The notes beneath the pieces were generated by a model. It was given only the letters and a program-made list of their open reading frames with translations. It made no database searches and had not been told where the DNA came from. From Asanoa hainanensis (GTDB lineage: Bacteria; Actinomycetota; Actinomycetes; Mycobacteriales; Micromonosporaceae): a stretch of DNA of 64,000 bases. Below are positions 42,197-52,301 of the stretch, in pieces; the stretch's first letter is position 1; every line of letters starts with the position of its first letter. The translations under genes were made by a program, and so were the position numbers. Location of the stretch: positions 47,988-111,987 of the forward strand of contig NZ_FZPH01000023.1 in NCBI RefSeq assembly GCF_900188485.1. Direction: 5' to 3'.

Positions 42197-43584
42197 GCGC
42201 GCCCCGGGGGCGGGGGTCGCTTCCGGCGATGAACCTGCACCGCCAGGTCGCGTTGATGTTCGCCGGCGTGGCCCTCGCCGTCACCGCCGTCCTCGGTGTC
42301 AGCACCGCGCTGCTGCTATACCCGGTCATGGTGGAACAACGGGAGCGCACGACGGAACGGCAGGCCGCGATCCATGCACGGATCATCGAACAGGTCGTGC
42401 TCGCCGCGCCGGACCAGCTCGCGGACACGCTGCGCGGCCTGGACCGCCCCATCGCCTCCTATTCCCTGGTGTACGTGGACGGGCGCTGGTACACGAGCAA
42501 CGTCACCGCCGATCCCCTCGACCTGCCGGCGGGCGTACGCGCAAGCGCCGTCGCGGGCCGACAGCTCGTCGTGCGGGTGTCGCTGCCGACCGGGCCGTCG
42601 CTGGTCAACGTCAGGCCGCTGCCGGCGGCCGGCGCTGGATACGTCGAGGTGTTCGGCCTGTCCGACATCACGCAAACGACACGGACGCTGATCCTCGTGC
42701 TGGTCGCGGCGGGAACGGTGACGACCGGCCTCGGCATCGCCCTGGGCCGCTGGGCGGCCACCGCGGCGCTACGGCCGGTCACGGCGCTCACGCGGGCCGC
42801 GGCGGCCGTGGCCTCGGGTGACCTGGACACGCGGGTGTCGCCGGGGCGCGCGGCCGACCTGCGGATGATCGCGGACGCGTTCAACCGGACGGTCGCCGCG
42901 CTGCGGCGGCGCGTCGAGCGGGATGCCCGTTTCGCGGCCAACGTCAGCCACGAGCTGCGGACGCCGCTGATGACGATCGTCAACGCGGTCGAGATCCTCG
43001 ACGCGCGCCGAGCGACCTTGACCCCGGCCGACCGGGAGGTCGTGGGACTGCTCCGCGCGGAGGTCCGGCGGTTCCAGCGCACCGTGACCGACCTGCTAGA
43101 GATCTCTACCGCACCAGACCGGGCTTTCGTGTTCGAGCCGTTGTCGCTGGCCGAGGTGGTTCAGGTGGCGGACACCGTCGCCGGCCGGCCGGTGGTCGGC
43201 ACCACCGGCACCGGCGACGGTGCGATCGTCACCGGCGACCGGACCCGGCTCGAACGGGTCGTCGTCAACCTGGTCGACAACGCGCAACGACACGGGGGCG
43301 GCGTGGTCGCCGTTACCGTCGAGCCGGGCCGCGACACCGTCCGGATCGTCGTGGACGACGCCGGTCCCGGTGTGCCGGCAAACCTTCGCGAGCAGATCTT
43401 CGAACGGTTCGGACGGGCGTCGGGTGGCTCGGCGGGAACGGGCCTGGGTCTGGCGCTGGTCGCCGAGGAGGTACGCCGCCACGCCGGCCGCGTCTGGGTG
43501 GAGGACCGGCCGAAGGGCGGCGCACGCTTCGTGGTCGAGCTGCCGACCGACCCGGGTGCCGCACACGCGCTTCCCCAGGCCTGA
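42193..43584 (+). CDS. Sensor histidine kinase
   Basis: 463 residues from GTG 42193 in the regulator stop. Helix 1 at about 18-38 (LMFAGVALAVTAVLGVSTALLLY), an extracytoplasmic sensor of about 115 residues, helix 2 (LILVLVAAGTVTTGLGIALG), HAMP, the H-box RFAANVSHELRTPLMTIVNAVEIL, then NLVDNAQRHGG, DDAGPGVP, FGRASGGSAGTGLGLALV. The N-terminal stretch MSAPRGRGSLPA may be superfluous, with ATG 42230 as another start. Probable envelope-stress sensor. Confidence 0.92.
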   Translation: MSAPRGRGSLPAMNLHRQVALMFAGVALAVTAVLGVSTALLLYPVMVEQRERTTERQAAIHARIIEQVVLAAPDQLADTLRGLDRPIASYSLVYVDGRWYTSNVTADPLDLPAGVRASAVAGRQLVVRVSLPTGPSLVNVRPLPAAGAGYVEVFGLSDITQTTRTLILVLVAAGTVTTGLGIALGRWAATAALRPVTALTRAAAAVASGDLDTRVSPGRAADLRMIADAFNRTVAALRRRVERDARFAANVSHELRTPLMTIVNAVEILDARRATLTPADREVVGLLRAEVRRFQRTVTDLLEISTAPDRAFVFEPLSLAEVVQVADTVAGRPVVGTTGTGDGAIVTGDRTRLERVVVNLVDNAQRHGGGVVAVTVEPGRDTVRIVVDDAGPGVPANLREQIFERFGRASGGSAGTGLGLALVAEEVRRHAGRVWVEDRPKGGARFVVELPTDPGAAHALPQA

Positions 43585-43587
43585 AAG

Positions 43588-44601
43588 TCAGTCCACACCG
43601 ACGACACCACGTGTCTCGGAGAAATGGCACGCGTCCGGGTGGGGTCGCGACCGCCATTCCAGCGACGGCACCTCGGTCGCGCACAGATCCTGTGCCTTCC
43701 AGCAACGGGTGCGAAACCGGCAGCCCGACGGCGGGTCGATCGGGCTCGGCACGTCGCCGCGCAGGACGATGCGGTTCCGCTGCCCGCGCAGGGCCGGGTC
43801 TGGCTCGGGCGCGGCGGACAGCAGTGCCTGCGTATACGGGTGGCACGGGTGGTCGTACACCTCGGCCTCCGAGCCCGTCTCCACGACTTTGCCGAGGTAC
43901 ATCACCGCGACCCGCTCGCAGATGTGCCGCACGACCGACAGGTCGTGCGCGATGAACAGGTACGCGAGGCCGAACTCCGCCTGCAGCTTGCCGAGCAGGT
44001 TCACGACCTGCGCCTGCACCGACACGTCCAGGGCGCTGACGGGCTCGTCGCAGATGATGACGTCGGGCCGGAGCGCGAGCGACCGCGCGATCGAGATCCG
44101 CTGGCGCTGGCCGCCGGAGAACTGGTGCGGATAGCGGTTGGCATGGTCGGGATCGAGCCCGACGACCTCGAGCAGCTCACCCACCCGGGCCCGCACCCGC
44201 TGTCGGGGCAGCACGTCGCGATGGATCCGGAACGGCTCGGCGACCAGGTCGCCGACCGTCATACGCGGGTCCAGGGACGAGTACGGGTCCTGGAAGATGA
44301 GTTGCACGCGGCGCCGGTACTGGCGCAGCGCCCGGCGCGACATCCGTCGCACGTCCTCCCCCGCGAACCTGATCTCGCCGTCGGTCGGCTCCTCGAGACG
44401 CATCAGCACCCGCGCCAGGGTCGACTTGCCGCAGCCGGACTCGCCCACGAGACCGAGAGTCTCGCCCCGCCGCAGCGCGAGATCCACGCCGTCGACGGCC
44501 CGCACCTCGCCGTATCTCTTGCGGAAGACGACTCCCCGGGTCAGCGGGTAGTGCTTGACGAGACCTTCGGTCTCCAACAGCGGCGGCTCAGGCGCGGCCA
44601 T
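43588..44601 (-). CDS. Oligopeptide ABC transporter ATPase (OppF/DppF type)
   Basis: 337 residues from ATG 44601, overlapping the OppD-type gene by 14 bases. Walker [11 protein letters not shown]-loop [15 protein letters not shown], signature [17 protein letters not shown], Walker [16 protein letters not shown], switch IAHDLSVV. The C-terminal oligo_HPY region ([12 protein letters not shown]) and Cys cluster ([19 protein letters not shown]) bind a 4Fe-4S centre in some members. Last gene of the peptide-importer operon. Confidence 0.93.
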   Translation of the reverse strand: MAAPEPPLLETEGLVKHYPLTRGVVFRKRYGEVRAVDGVDLALRRGETLGLVGESGCGKSTLARVLMRLEEPTDGEIRFAGEDVRRMSRRALRQYRRRVQLIFQDPYSSLDPRMTVGDLVAEPFRIHRDVLPRQRVRARVGELLEVVGLDPDHANRYPHQFSGGQRQRISIARSLALRPDVIICDEPVSALDVSVQAQVVNLLGKLQAEFGLAYLFIAHDLSVVRHICERVAVMYLGKVVETGSEAEVYDHPCHPYTQALLSAAPEPDPALRGQRNRIVLRGDVPSPIDPPSGCRFRTRCWKAQDLCATEVPSLEWRSRPHPDACHFSETRGVVGVD

Positions 44602-45646
44602 CGAGAACCTCCTCGAAGAAGTGGCAGGCGCTGCCCCGGCCGTCGCCGACCGGGTAGAGCGGCGGTTCGTCGTGGCGACACAATGGGCGCTCGTAGCCGC
44701 AGCGGGGGTGGAAGGGACATCCCGCCGGGATCCGGGCGAGGTTGGGCGGCGCACCACCGATCGCGTCCAACCGGTCCCTGCGCCGTGCTACCCGGGGCAC
44801 CGAGGCGAGCAGTCCCTCGGTGTAGGGATGGGCCGGCGCCTGGTAGATCTCGTGGGCGGCGGCGGTCTCGACGACCCGCCCGGCGTACATGACCGCGATC
44901 CGGTCGGCGACCTCCGCCACCACGCCGAGATCGTGCGTGATCAGGACGAGCGCCATGCCGTTCTCCTCCTGTAGCTCCGCGAGCAGCTCGAGAATCTGCG
45001 CCTGGACCGTGACGTCCAGAGCGGTCGTCGGCTCGTCGGCGATGAGCAGGTCGGGATCGAGAGCCAGCGCCATCGCTATCATCGCTCGCTGTCGCATCCC
45101 GCCGGAGAACTCGTGCGGGTAGTCGGTGACCCGTTCGACCGCACCCGGAATCCGTACCCGGTCGAGCAGCTCGACCGCCCGGCGCCGACCGTCCGCTCGG
45201 GACAACCCGCGACGGATCCGGAGCATCTCGGCGATCTGCCAGCCCACCGTGAAAGTGGGGTTCAGTGCGGTGAGCGCGTCCTGGAACACCATCGAGAGGC
45301 GTTCGCCACGTAACCGGCGACGGTGGTCCTCCGGCATCGCCAGCAAGTCCTCGCCCGCGAACAAGATCCGGCCGCGGGTCACGTGGGCCGGCGGGGTGTC
45401 GAGGATCCCCATCACCGCCTGCGCGCTGACGCTCTTGCCCGATCCCGACTCGCCGAGAACGGCGAAGGTCTCGCCCCGGCGCACGTTGTAGCTGACGCCG
45501 TTGACGGCCTTGACCACACCGTCGCGGGTCCGGAACTCGACGTGCAGATCCTCTATCTCGAGCAACGGACGGCCCGGGCCGACCGGCGTCTCGGATGCCA
45601 CCTCGATGTCCACGGTCACCTCACCGGAGTTTCGGGTCGAGGGCAT
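44588..45646 (-). CDS. Oligopeptide ABC transporter ATPase (OppD/DppD type)
   Basis: 352 residues. Walker [11 protein letters not shown], signature [19 protein letters not shown], Walker [16 protein letters not shown], switch ITHDLGVV, oligo_HPY ([13 protein letters not shown]) and Cys cluster [15 protein letters not shown]. Overlaps the permease C gene by 26 bases. Pairs with the OppF-type protein to power import. Confidence 0.93.
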   Translation of the reverse strand: MPSTRNSGEVTVDIEVASETPVGPGRPLLEIEDLHVEFRTRDGVVKAVNGVSYNVRRGETFAVLGESGSGKSVSAQAVMGILDTPPAHVTRGRILFAGEDLLAMPEDHRRRLRGERLSMVFQDALTALNPTFTVGWQIAEMLRIRRGLSRADGRRRAVELLDRVRIPGAVERVTDYPHEFSGGMRQRAMIAMALALDPDLLIADEPTTALDVTVQAQILELLAELQEENGMALVLITHDLGVVAEVADRIAVMYAGRVVETAAAHEIYQAPAHPYTEGLLASVPRVARRRDRLDAIGGAPPNLARIPAGCPFHPRCGYERPLCRHDEPPLYPVGDGRGSACHFFEEVLDGRA

Positions 45647-46574
45647 CGCGCAGCGCGTCGCCCATGAGGATGAAGCTGAGCACCGTCAGGCTGAGGAACA
45701 GCCCGGGGAACAGCAGCAAATGGGGTGCCTCACTGATCCGGTACTGCGCGTCCGAGATCATCAGGCCCCAGGAGATCGCGGGAAGCTGCAGGCCGACGCC
45801 GAGGAACGACAGCGTCGCCTCCACCGCGATGACGATCCCGACGTAGATGGTGGCGTACACCATGACCGGCGCGACGGCGTTGGGCAACACGTGTGTGGCC
45901 AGGATGCGCGCGTCGGAGGCGCCCAGTGCCTTGGCCGCACTGACGTGGTCGGCGTTGACCACGGACAGCACCGACGACCGCATCAGGCGGGTCATCGTGG
46001 TCCAACCCAGCGCGACGAGAACGAGGCCGACCTCGAGCACTCCGCGGGTACCGACCACCGAGAGCAGCACGATGGCGCCGAGGATGAACGGCAGACCGAA
46101 GACGACATCGGTCAAGCGGGAGATCACCGTGTCGACCGGACCGCGGAAATAGCCGGCCAGCGAGCCCAGCACGACGGCGATCACCACAGTGGACCCGGTG
46201 GCGAGGACACCGATGGCGATGGACACCCGGGCTCCGTGCACGACGCGTGCGTAGTAGTCACAGCCGAGCAGGTCGTAGCCGAAGGGGTGCCCGCCTCCCG
46301 GGGGCGCCAGCGAGCGCGACAGGTCGCAGGCCCGCGGGTCGACGCTGCTGAACAGTCCGGGGAAGGCGGCCATGGCGACGAAGACCAGCACCACGAAGCC
46401 GGCGACCAGGAACAGGGGGTCGTGGCGAAGCTCGCGCCAGGCGTCGGCCCACAGCCCGGCCCGCCGGCCGGACAGTTCGACGGCCTCACCGCCCGCCGCC
46501 GCGTCGACCCTCTCCTCGCCACCCCGCGCGCCGATCCCCTCGGACCCGGCACGGAACTTCTTCGCCTCACTCAT
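45621..46574 (-). CDS. Peptide ABC transporter permease (OppC/DppC type)
   Basis: 317 residues. N-terminal helix (PLFLVAGFVVLVFVAMAAFP), extracytoplasmic segment with HPFGYDLLGCDYYARVVHGARVS (family motif), then five helices and the EAA loop EVGLVLVALGWTTMTRLMRSSVLSV to AKALGASDARILATHVLPN. Heterodimer partner of the OppB-type permease; overlaps it by eight bases. Confidence 0.93.
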   Translation of the reverse strand: MSEAKKFRAGSEGIGARGGEERVDAAAGGEAVELSGRRAGLWADAWRELRHDPLFLVAGFVVLVFVAMAAFPGLFSSVDPRACDLSRSLAPPGGGHPFGYDLLGCDYYARVVHGARVSIAIGVLATGSTVVIAVVLGSLAGYFRGPVDTVISRLTDVVFGLPFILGAIVLLSVVGTRGVLEVGLVLVALGWTTMTRLMRSSVLSVVNADHVSAAKALGASDARILATHVLPNAVAPVMVYATIYVGIVIAVEATLSFLGVGLQLPAISWGLMISDAQYRISEAPHLLLFPGLFLSLTVLSFILMGDALRDALDPKLR

Positions 46575-47490
46575 AGCGGATCCTCGGGTCGAGAAGGCCG
46601 TAGAGCAGGTCGACGGCCAGGTTTGCCAGGACGAAGACGAGCACGAGCGCGGTCACGATGCCGACGACGACCGGCCCTTCCTGGGCGCGCACCGAAAGGA
46701 ACACCTGTTGCCCGATGCCCGGAATGTTGAAGATGCCCTCGGTGACGATGGCACCGCCCATCAGCGCGCCGAGGTCCACGCCGAGGAAGGTCACGACCGG
46801 GATGAGCGAGTTGCGCAGCGCGTGGATGCCCACAACGCGGCGGCGCGTCGCACCTTTCGCGGTGGCCGTGCGGACATAGTCGGCCCGCAGGTTCTCCACC
46901 AGGGAGGTTCGGGTCAACCGCGCGACGTAGGCGAGTGAGAGCGCGCCGAGCACGAACCCGGGCAGCAGATAGCTGCGCCAACCCTCGGTGAGACCGGCGA
47001 TCGGAAACCAGCCGAGCTTGACCCCGACGGCGAGCTGGAGGGTGAAGCCGAGCACGAACGTCGGGACGCTGACGATCGCCGTCGTTGTCACCAGGACCAG
47101 ACTGTCCATGAACGATTTTCGGCGGACTGCGGCCAGGACGCCGGCGAGGATGCCGAGCAGCATCTCGAACGCCAGCGCGACCAGAGCCAGTTTGATCGTG
47201 ATTGGGAACCGGTCGGCCATGATGTCCGCGACCTCACGGCCGTTGAAGTCCTCCCCGAAGTCACCGCGGACCAGCCCGCCCATGTATTTGCCGTACTGGA
47301 CGAGCAGCGGGTCGTCGAGGTTGTAGCGGTCGCGCAGCGCCAGGTAAGTGCCCTCGGCCATCGGACGGTCACCGGCCATCGCCCGGATCGGGTCACCGGG
47401 TATGGCGAAGACCATCGCGAACACGAGGAACGTCGTGCCGATCAGCACCGGCACGGTCTGCAGCAACCGGCGCAGGGTGTATCGCAACAA
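46567..47490 (-). CDS. Peptide ABC transporter permease (OppB/DppB type)
   Basis: 307 residues. LRYTLRRLLQTVPVLIGTTFLVFAMVFAIPGDP at the N-terminus, LDDPLLVQYGKYMGGLVRGDFGEDF before the core, EAA loop VENLRADYVRTATAKGATRRRVVGIHALRN, and six helices. Standard length. Follows the binding-protein gene with a 69-bp gap. Confidence 0.93.
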   Translation of the reverse strand: MLRYTLRRLLQTVPVLIGTTFLVFAMVFAIPGDPIRAMAGDRPMAEGTYLALRDRYNLDDPLLVQYGKYMGGLVRGDFGEDFNGREVADIMADRFPITIKLALVALAFEMLLGILAGVLAAVRRKSFMDSLVLVTTTAIVSVPTFVLGFTLQLAVGVKLGWFPIAGLTEGWRSYLLPGFVLGALSLAYVARLTRTSLVENLRADYVRTATAKGATRRRVVGIHALRNSLIPVVTFLGVDLGALMGGAIVTEGIFNIPGIGQQVFLSVRAQEGPVVVGIVTALVLVFVLANLAVDLLYGLLDPRIRYE

Positions 47491-47559
47491 GGGCTGGCCC
47501 CTCTCCGGGTGCGGGGCGGGCGCCCGCCGTACGCCCGACCCCTGGGTCCCTGGGACTAC

Positions 47560-49179
47560 TTACTGGTTGACCGTCACCTCGGCCAGCCGGATGCGGGTGA
47601 AGGCGTCGATCGCGACGTTGGACACGCCGTTCGAGTGCGCGCCTTGCACCTTGCCGAACCACATCGGTACGTTCGGCAGGTCGGCCAGGACGAGATCCTC
47701 GGCCTGCTGGTAGAGCTCGATGCCGGCCTCGACCGTCTCCGCGGCGTTGCCCCGCGCCAGCAACTGGTCAACCTGCTCGTTGGAGTAACCGAAGTTGTTG
47801 CTGGAACCGGTCGTCGAGTAGATCGGCTGCAGGTAGTTCTGCGGGCTCGGATAGTCCATCACCCAACCGAGCCGGAACGGCCCGGTGACCTTCTCCTGGT
47901 CGAGCAGCTCGAGGTACTCGGCGAACTCCAGTGACTTGAACGAGATCGACGAGATGCCCAGGTTGCTCCGGAGCTGGTTCGACACCGCCTCCATCCACTT
48001 CTCGTGTCCGGACCCGCTGTTGAACCACAGCACCAGCGAGCCCCGCCAGCCGCCGGCTTCCGTCAGCAGTTGACGCGCCTCCTCCGGCCGGTAGGTGCAC
48101 CACTGGCCGCACGCGTTGTCGCGCGATCCGGCGACGACCGGGGAGACGAGCGATCCGGCCGGCGTGTAGGCGCCGTTGAAGATCGCGTCGATGATGGCCT
48201 GCCGGTCGATGGCCATCGAGATGGCCCGGCGCACCCGGACGTCGGCGAAGCGCTCGTCGTAGAGCGGGAACCCGACGTAGGTGAAGTTGGAGCTGGCCCG
48301 CTCGATGAGCCGGTCGCCGAACTGGGCCCGCGCGTCACCGAGGCGTTCCGGCGGCAGCGAGTCCATGATGTCGAGGTTTCCGCCCAGCAGGTCGTTGTAG
48401 CCCGTGTTCACGTTCGAGTAGATGCGGAACGTGATCGCGTCGGCCTTCGCCGCGGTGCCCGCGTAGTTGTCGTACCGCTGGACCCTGATCTGCTGGTTGT
48501 GCTGCCATGAACCGTCCATCTGGAACGGTCCGGTCCCGATCGGCCGCTCTTCGAACGCGTCCGGATCGCCGGTGTACGCCTCTGGGAGGGGGTAGAACGC
48601 CGTGTAGCCCAGGGTTACGGGGAACTGGCTGAATGCGTCCTTCAGCGTGACCCGCAAGGTCCACTCGTCGACGACCTCGATGCCACTCATCTCGGTGGCC
48701 GCCGGCTTCGTCCCGGCCGGGGCGTCGGTCGGCACCTGCAGGTCGTCGTATCCGGCGATGTTCTCGAAGAAGTACGCGTTGCCGTAGGCGTTGGGCCCGT
48801 AGGCACCGGCGTTCCATCCGCGCGCGTACGCGGCGGCGTTTGCCGGCTCACCGTTGTGGAACGTCCAACCCTCCTTCAGCTTGATCGTCCACACCCGCTG
48901 GTCGTCGGACTCGACCGAACTGGCCGTGCCCGCGCCGATCCGCACCTCGTTGGTTCCCACGTCGTAGTCGACCAGCGAGGTGAACAGCGCACCCAGCACC
49001 TCCGCACCGCACGTCTCGTTGGTGTTCTGCGGGACGAGGTGCTCCGGCTCGCACACGTACACGGAGAACTCACCGCCGGTGCCACCGCCCGGCGCGGCTC
49101 CGTCATCGTCGTCGCCTCCACAACCGGCCAGGACGAGTGACACCGCCGCGATCCCCGCGACGACTCTCAGACTGCGCAT
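47560..49179 (-). CDS. Peptide-binding lipoprotein (OppA/DppA type)
   Basis: 539 residues from ATG 49179. Lipobox signal SLRVVAGIAAVSLVLAGC, Asp/Gly linker, then the SBP_bac_5 domain: ALFTSLVDYD, KLKEGWTFHNGEP, GTGPFQMDG, FADVRVRRAISMAIDRQAIID, GWVMDYPSPQNYLQPIYS. Captures oligopeptides outside the membrane for the OppBCDF complex. First gene of the operon. Confidence 0.93.
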   Translation of the reverse strand: MRSLRVVAGIAAVSLVLAGCGGDDDDGAAPGGGTGGEFSVYVCEPEHLVPQNTNETCGAEVLGALFTSLVDYDVGTNEVRIGAGTASSVESDDQRVWTIKLKEGWTFHNGEPANAAAYARGWNAGAYGPNAYGNAYFFENIAGYDDLQVPTDAPAGTKPAATEMSGIEVVDEWTLRVTLKDAFSQFPVTLGYTAFYPLPEAYTGDPDAFEERPIGTGPFQMDGSWQHNQQIRVQRYDNYAGTAAKADAITFRIYSNVNTGYNDLLGGNLDIMDSLPPERLGDARAQFGDRLIERASSNFTYVGFPLYDERFADVRVRRAISMAIDRQAIIDAIFNGAYTPAGSLVSPVVAGSRDNACGQWCTYRPEEARQLLTEAGGWRGSLVLWFNSGSGHEKWMEAVSNQLRSNLGISSISFKSLEFAEYLELLDQEKVTGPFRLGWVMDYPSPQNYLQPIYSTTGSSNNFGYSNEQVDQLLARGNAAETVEAGIELYQQAEDLVLADLPNVPMWFGKVQGAHSNGVSNVAIDAFTRIRLAEVTVNQ

Positions 49180-49378
49180 CGCGAAACTCCGCTCCTCGGG
49201 TACCTTCGCCGCCGGAACGACGGCGTTGACCACGCACTGCCGCACGGCTGCCCCGAACGCGGGGCTTTCGACCACCGTCCGGGGTTCCGTCGATGCTTTG
49301 TCCGGCGCCCGTAACGTGTTCGCAAGGTCCGTCGCCGGTTCGTCGGGTGATCTCCGACAAGGTGTTCGTTGGCCAGGC

Positions 49379-49404
49379 GTTTCCCACTCCCGACGGCCGG
49401 GTAG
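49379..49404 (+). promoter_or_regulatory. SigB/SigF-type promoter
   Basis: GTTT (49379-49382), 16 bp, GGGTAG (49399-49404), then CCGCC, 28 bp before the kinase start. Confidence 0.65.
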
Positions 49405-49432
49405 CCGCCATCGGCGTACGGGAGGGAGAGTC

Positions 49433-51103
49433 ATGCGTCGGACGGCGGACCGTTACCGGCTGTGCGAGCCGATCGGGCGGGGAGGCATCGGCGAGGTCTG
49501 GCGGGCCGACGACCTGGTGCTGAGCCGGCCGGTCGCCGTCAAGGTGCTGTCGGTCGCGCCGACCGACGAGCGGACCCGGGCACGCGCCCGGGCCGAGGCC
49601 TGGTCGGCAGCGCGGCTGAGCCACCCCAACATCGCCAACGTGTACGACTACGGCGAAGACGGCGGCCCGCACGGTGACCTGCCGTACCTGGTGATGGAGC
49701 TGGTCGACGGGACGACGCTGGCTGAGCGCCTCCGGTCGGGCCCGATGGCCTGGCGGGACGCCGCCACGATCTGCGCCTCCGCGGCTTCCGCCCTCGCCCA
49801 CGCCCACGATCGCGGCCTCGTGCACCGCGACGTGAAGCCAGCCAACATCATGCTGAGTACCTCCGGCGTCAAGGTCGTCGACTTCGGCGTCGCGCTGGCC
49901 CGTGGCCAGAACGTCAGCGACACCCAGGGTGTCGTATACGGCACTCCGGCCTACCTGGCTCCAGAGCAGCTGACCGGCGGGTCGGCCGAGCCGGCTGGTG
50001 ACGTGTACGGCCTGGGCCTGCTGCTGTACGAGTGCCTCGTCGGCTCGCGACCGTGGCGGGCGGCCACCGCACCCGAGATGATCGCCACGCGCCACGCCGA
50101 TCCCTCGCCCGCACTGCCGCCGATTTCGGGCTTACCGCCAGCGGTGGCCCACCTGTACAGCCGCTGTGTGGCGGCCGATCCGGAAAGCCGTCCCTCCGCC
50201 GCCCGCGTGGCGGCGGAACTGCGGTCCGCCCGCCACGTGCCCGACGGCGAAACGACCCGGCTGCCGCTGCCGCTGCGCCTGCTGCCCGGGCTTCCGCCGG
50301 CCGGCGTCATCGCCCGCCGATCCGCCGTGGTCGCGTTCCTCCCCCTGATCGTGCTCGCCGCCGTCCTCATGGCCAATCTGCCCGACCCCGGCCGGCCGGA
50401 CCCCGTCGCGGCAGGACCCGCCGGCGAGGCGGCCGGGTGCGCCGCCGAGTACACCGCCCGGCTCCGCACCGGCGGTACGTTCGCTGCCCGCCTCACCGTG
50501 CGGAACAGCGGGTCGGCGGCGTGGCCCACCTGGTCGGTCACATTCCTGTTGCCGCCCGGCCAGACCCTGTCCGCCGCCTCCGACGCGCGCTGGCGGCAGG
50601 ACGCCCGCACGGCAGTCGTCGAAGCGGACGGGCGGCTGGCGGCTGGCGCGGTCGCGGCACTGCGGCTCGAGGGCCTGTTCCGGTCCGGGTCGCACGGGAC
50701 GCCCACCGATTTCCGGGTGGGCGACCTGCGGTGCGAGCCGACGATCACGCAGGTACGTGACCAGGCCGCGCCAACCGACCCGGCTGCCGGAGCAACCGGT
50801 GCGGACACCGCGCACGTGCCGCCGAACGCGGACCGGCCGGACGCCTCGCCAACCGGGGACGAGGAGGCGCCAGGCGAGGGTGAAGCCGAGCCTAGCCGCT
50901 CGCCGACCGCCGAGCCGCGATCGCCCTCGGCAACGCCGACGCCGACCCCGGGCCCGACCTCGTCGGCCGAGCCGACACCGTCCGCCAGTGCGGAGCCGAC
51001 GGCCGCCCCGTCCGCCACCGAGTTGCCCTCCTCCGGGCCGCCCGCTCCTTCGGGCGCGCCGCCGTCGCCGGCCCCGGAGCCAGCGGGCCGGCCCGGCGAT
51101 TGA
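49433..51103 (+). CDS. PknB-like Ser/Thr kinase with a CBM2-like extracellular domain
   Basis: 556 residues from ATG 49433, SD GGGAGGGAG. Kinase domain at about 7-265: GRGGIGEVWRADD, VAVKVL, HRDVKPANIML, DFGVAL, GTPAYLAPEQL. One membrane helix follows (AVVAFLPLIVLAAVLMANL). Outside, CAAEYTARLRTGGTFAARLTVRN, then PTWSVTFLLPPGQTLSAAS, and DFRVGDLRC have the Cys-to-Cys beta-sandwich pattern of a carbohydrate-binding module family 2. A Ser/Pro/Thr/Glu-rich tail ends the chain. Likely a surface-sensing kinase; the polysaccharide ligand is inferred. Confidence 0.88.
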   Translation: MRRTADRYRLCEPIGRGGIGEVWRADDLVLSRPVAVKVLSVAPTDERTRARARAEAWSAARLSHPNIANVYDYGEDGGPHGDLPYLVMELVDGTTLAERLRSGPMAWRDAATICASAASALAHAHDRGLVHRDVKPANIMLSTSGVKVVDFGVALARGQNVSDTQGVVYGTPAYLAPEQLTGGSAEPAGDVYGLGLLLYECLVGSRPWRAATAPEMIATRHADPSPALPPISGLPPAVAHLYSRCVAADPESRPSAARVAAELRSARHVPDGETTRLPLPLRLLPGLPPAGVIARRSAVVAFLPLIVLAAVLMANLPDPGRPDPVAAGPAGEAAGCAAEYTARLRTGGTFAARLTVRNSGSAAWPTWSVTFLLPPGQTLSAASDARWRQDARTAVVEADGRLAAGAVAALRLEGLFRSGSHGTPTDFRVGDLRCEPTITQVRDQAAPTDPAAGATGADTAHVPPNADRPDASPTGDEEAPGEGEAEPSRSPTAEPRSPSATPTPTPGPTSSAEPTPSASAEPTAAPSATELPSSGPPAPSGAPPSPAPEPAGRPGD

Positions 51104-51158
51104 TCGACAACGAGAGGTAGACAGCAATGCTCACCGCAACGGCCGTATTCGGTGCCAA

Positions 51159-51198
51159 GGCAATGACCTTCCCTGCCGCGGCGGGGAAGGTCATTGCC
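51159..51198. terminator. Strong hairpin terminator
   Basis: GGCAATGACCTTCCC (51159-51173) and GGGAAGGTCATTGCC (51184-51198) form a perfect 15-bp stem with a 10-base loop, between the kinase and the convergent PAS-GGDEF gene, whose stop codon lies in the right arm. Confidence 0.82.
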
Positions 51199-52138
51199 CG
51201 GGTGCGGGCGACCATGTCCCACGGGCGCCGCGTTTGGCTTGGTACAGCCCTTGGTCCGCTTTGTGCAACAGACGATCCAACTCGTGCTGCTGGCGGTCCG
51301 AGAGGGCGACGCCGACGCTGGCCGTGATGCTCAGTCGCATCCCGTCGATGGTGAACGGGGGCACGAGGGCGCGGATCATCTGCTTCGCCAGCGCACCGAC
51401 CGCGTCGACGTCGCTCGGCCCGGCGACGAGCGCGACGAACTCGTCGCCGCCGATCCGGCCGAGCAGCTGTCCCGACGAGTTCACGACCGCCTTGAGCCGG
51501 GTCGCGACAGCGGTCAGCAACTGGTCGCCGACGCGATGTCCATAGTGGTCATTCACTTGCTTGAACCCGTCGAGGTCGGCGAAGCAGATCCCGACTCGCA
51601 CATCGCCGTCCTGGCGGGCCACGTCCGCCATCCACTCTTGCAGGAAGGCCCGGTTGGCCAACGAGGTCAGCGGATCGTGCCTGGCCTGCTGACGAAGGCG
51701 GTCCCGGAGCCTGTGCTGCTCGGTGATGTCCACTCCGACCGCCAGGACGAACGGCGAACCGTCGATGATCCGCGAGAGGACCAGCATGGTCCAACGCCCG
51801 TCGCCGGCGACGTCACGCACCTTCGTCTCCACCTGGTAGGAGTCGGGCGGAGCAGGCCCCCGTACGCCGAGCTGGGCGACGATGCCGCCGAGGTCGTGGT
51901 CTCGATGGACGGGTTGGAAAAGGTCGGCGAGCGCGCGGCCGGCCGCCTGCTCAGGCGCCAGCGCGACCGTGGCGGCAAACGCCGGGTTGGCCTCGACGAG
52001 CAGGCCGTCCTGGTCGACTACTGCGATCCCGACCCCGGCGTGTTGGAACGCTGCCTTGAAGCGCGGCAGCACATGCTCCTGCGCGCGGGCGGTGCTGCCT
52101 TTCCGCCGCCAGCGAAAGATGGAGGTCGCCACGCACAT
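51191..52138 (-). CDS. PAS-GGDEF diguanylate cyclase
   Basis: 315 residues from ATG 52138. PAS domain at about 30-150 (FQHAGVGIAVVDQDGLLVEANPAF, VGVDITEQHRLRD), then GGDEF with the intact active site RIGGDEFVALVAG and upstream DPLTSLANRAFLQEW, FADLDGFKQVNDHYGH. No I-site RxxD is obvious before GGDEF. The -10 of a SigB-type promoter is only six bases before this ATG, so the mRNA is leaderless or a later start such as GTG 52072 (SD AGGAG) is used. Synthesises c-di-GMP; it opposes the EAL protein at 13559. Confidence 0.88.
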   Translation of the reverse strand: MCVATSIFRWRRKGSTARAQEHVLPRFKAAFQHAGVGIAVVDQDGLLVEANPAFAATVALAPEQAAGRALADLFQPVHRDHDLGGIVAQLGVRGPAPPDSYQVETKVRDVAGDGRWTMLVLSRIIDGSPFVLAVGVDITEQHRLRDRLRQQARHDPLTSLANRAFLQEWMADVARQDGDVRVGICFADLDGFKQVNDHYGHRVGDQLLTAVATRLKAVVNSSGQLLGRIGGDEFVALVAGPSDVDAVGALAKQMIRALVPPFTIDGMRLSITASVGVALSDRQQHELDRLLHKADQGLYQAKRGARGTWSPAPGQ

Positions 52139-52143
52139 GGCGG

Positions 52144-52168
52144 CTACCCGCTGGCGCCGGCGCCAAAC
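52144..52168 (-). promoter_or_regulatory. SigB/SigF-type promoter (minus strand)
   Basis: Minus strand: GTTT (52168-52165), 15 bp, GGGTAG (52149-52144), then CCGCC, immediately upstream of the PAS-GGDEF frame. Confidence 0.6.
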
Positions 52169-52301
52169 CGCGTTCGGGGATGGTCATGTGGCCAACGGGG
52201 CGTTTTCGACCCCGATGTGCCGTCGCGGCCGGATAGCCGGCAGACCTCCCGTGACGCCGCGCCGCGGTGGCGTGGTCGCGACGTGGACGACACGCCGCCG
52301 C

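Noticed and set aside
51127..51327. Short plus-strand frame across the terminator hairpin after the kinase
   Set aside because: The residues are encoded by the hairpin stem and have no RBS or family; it is explained by the terminator.
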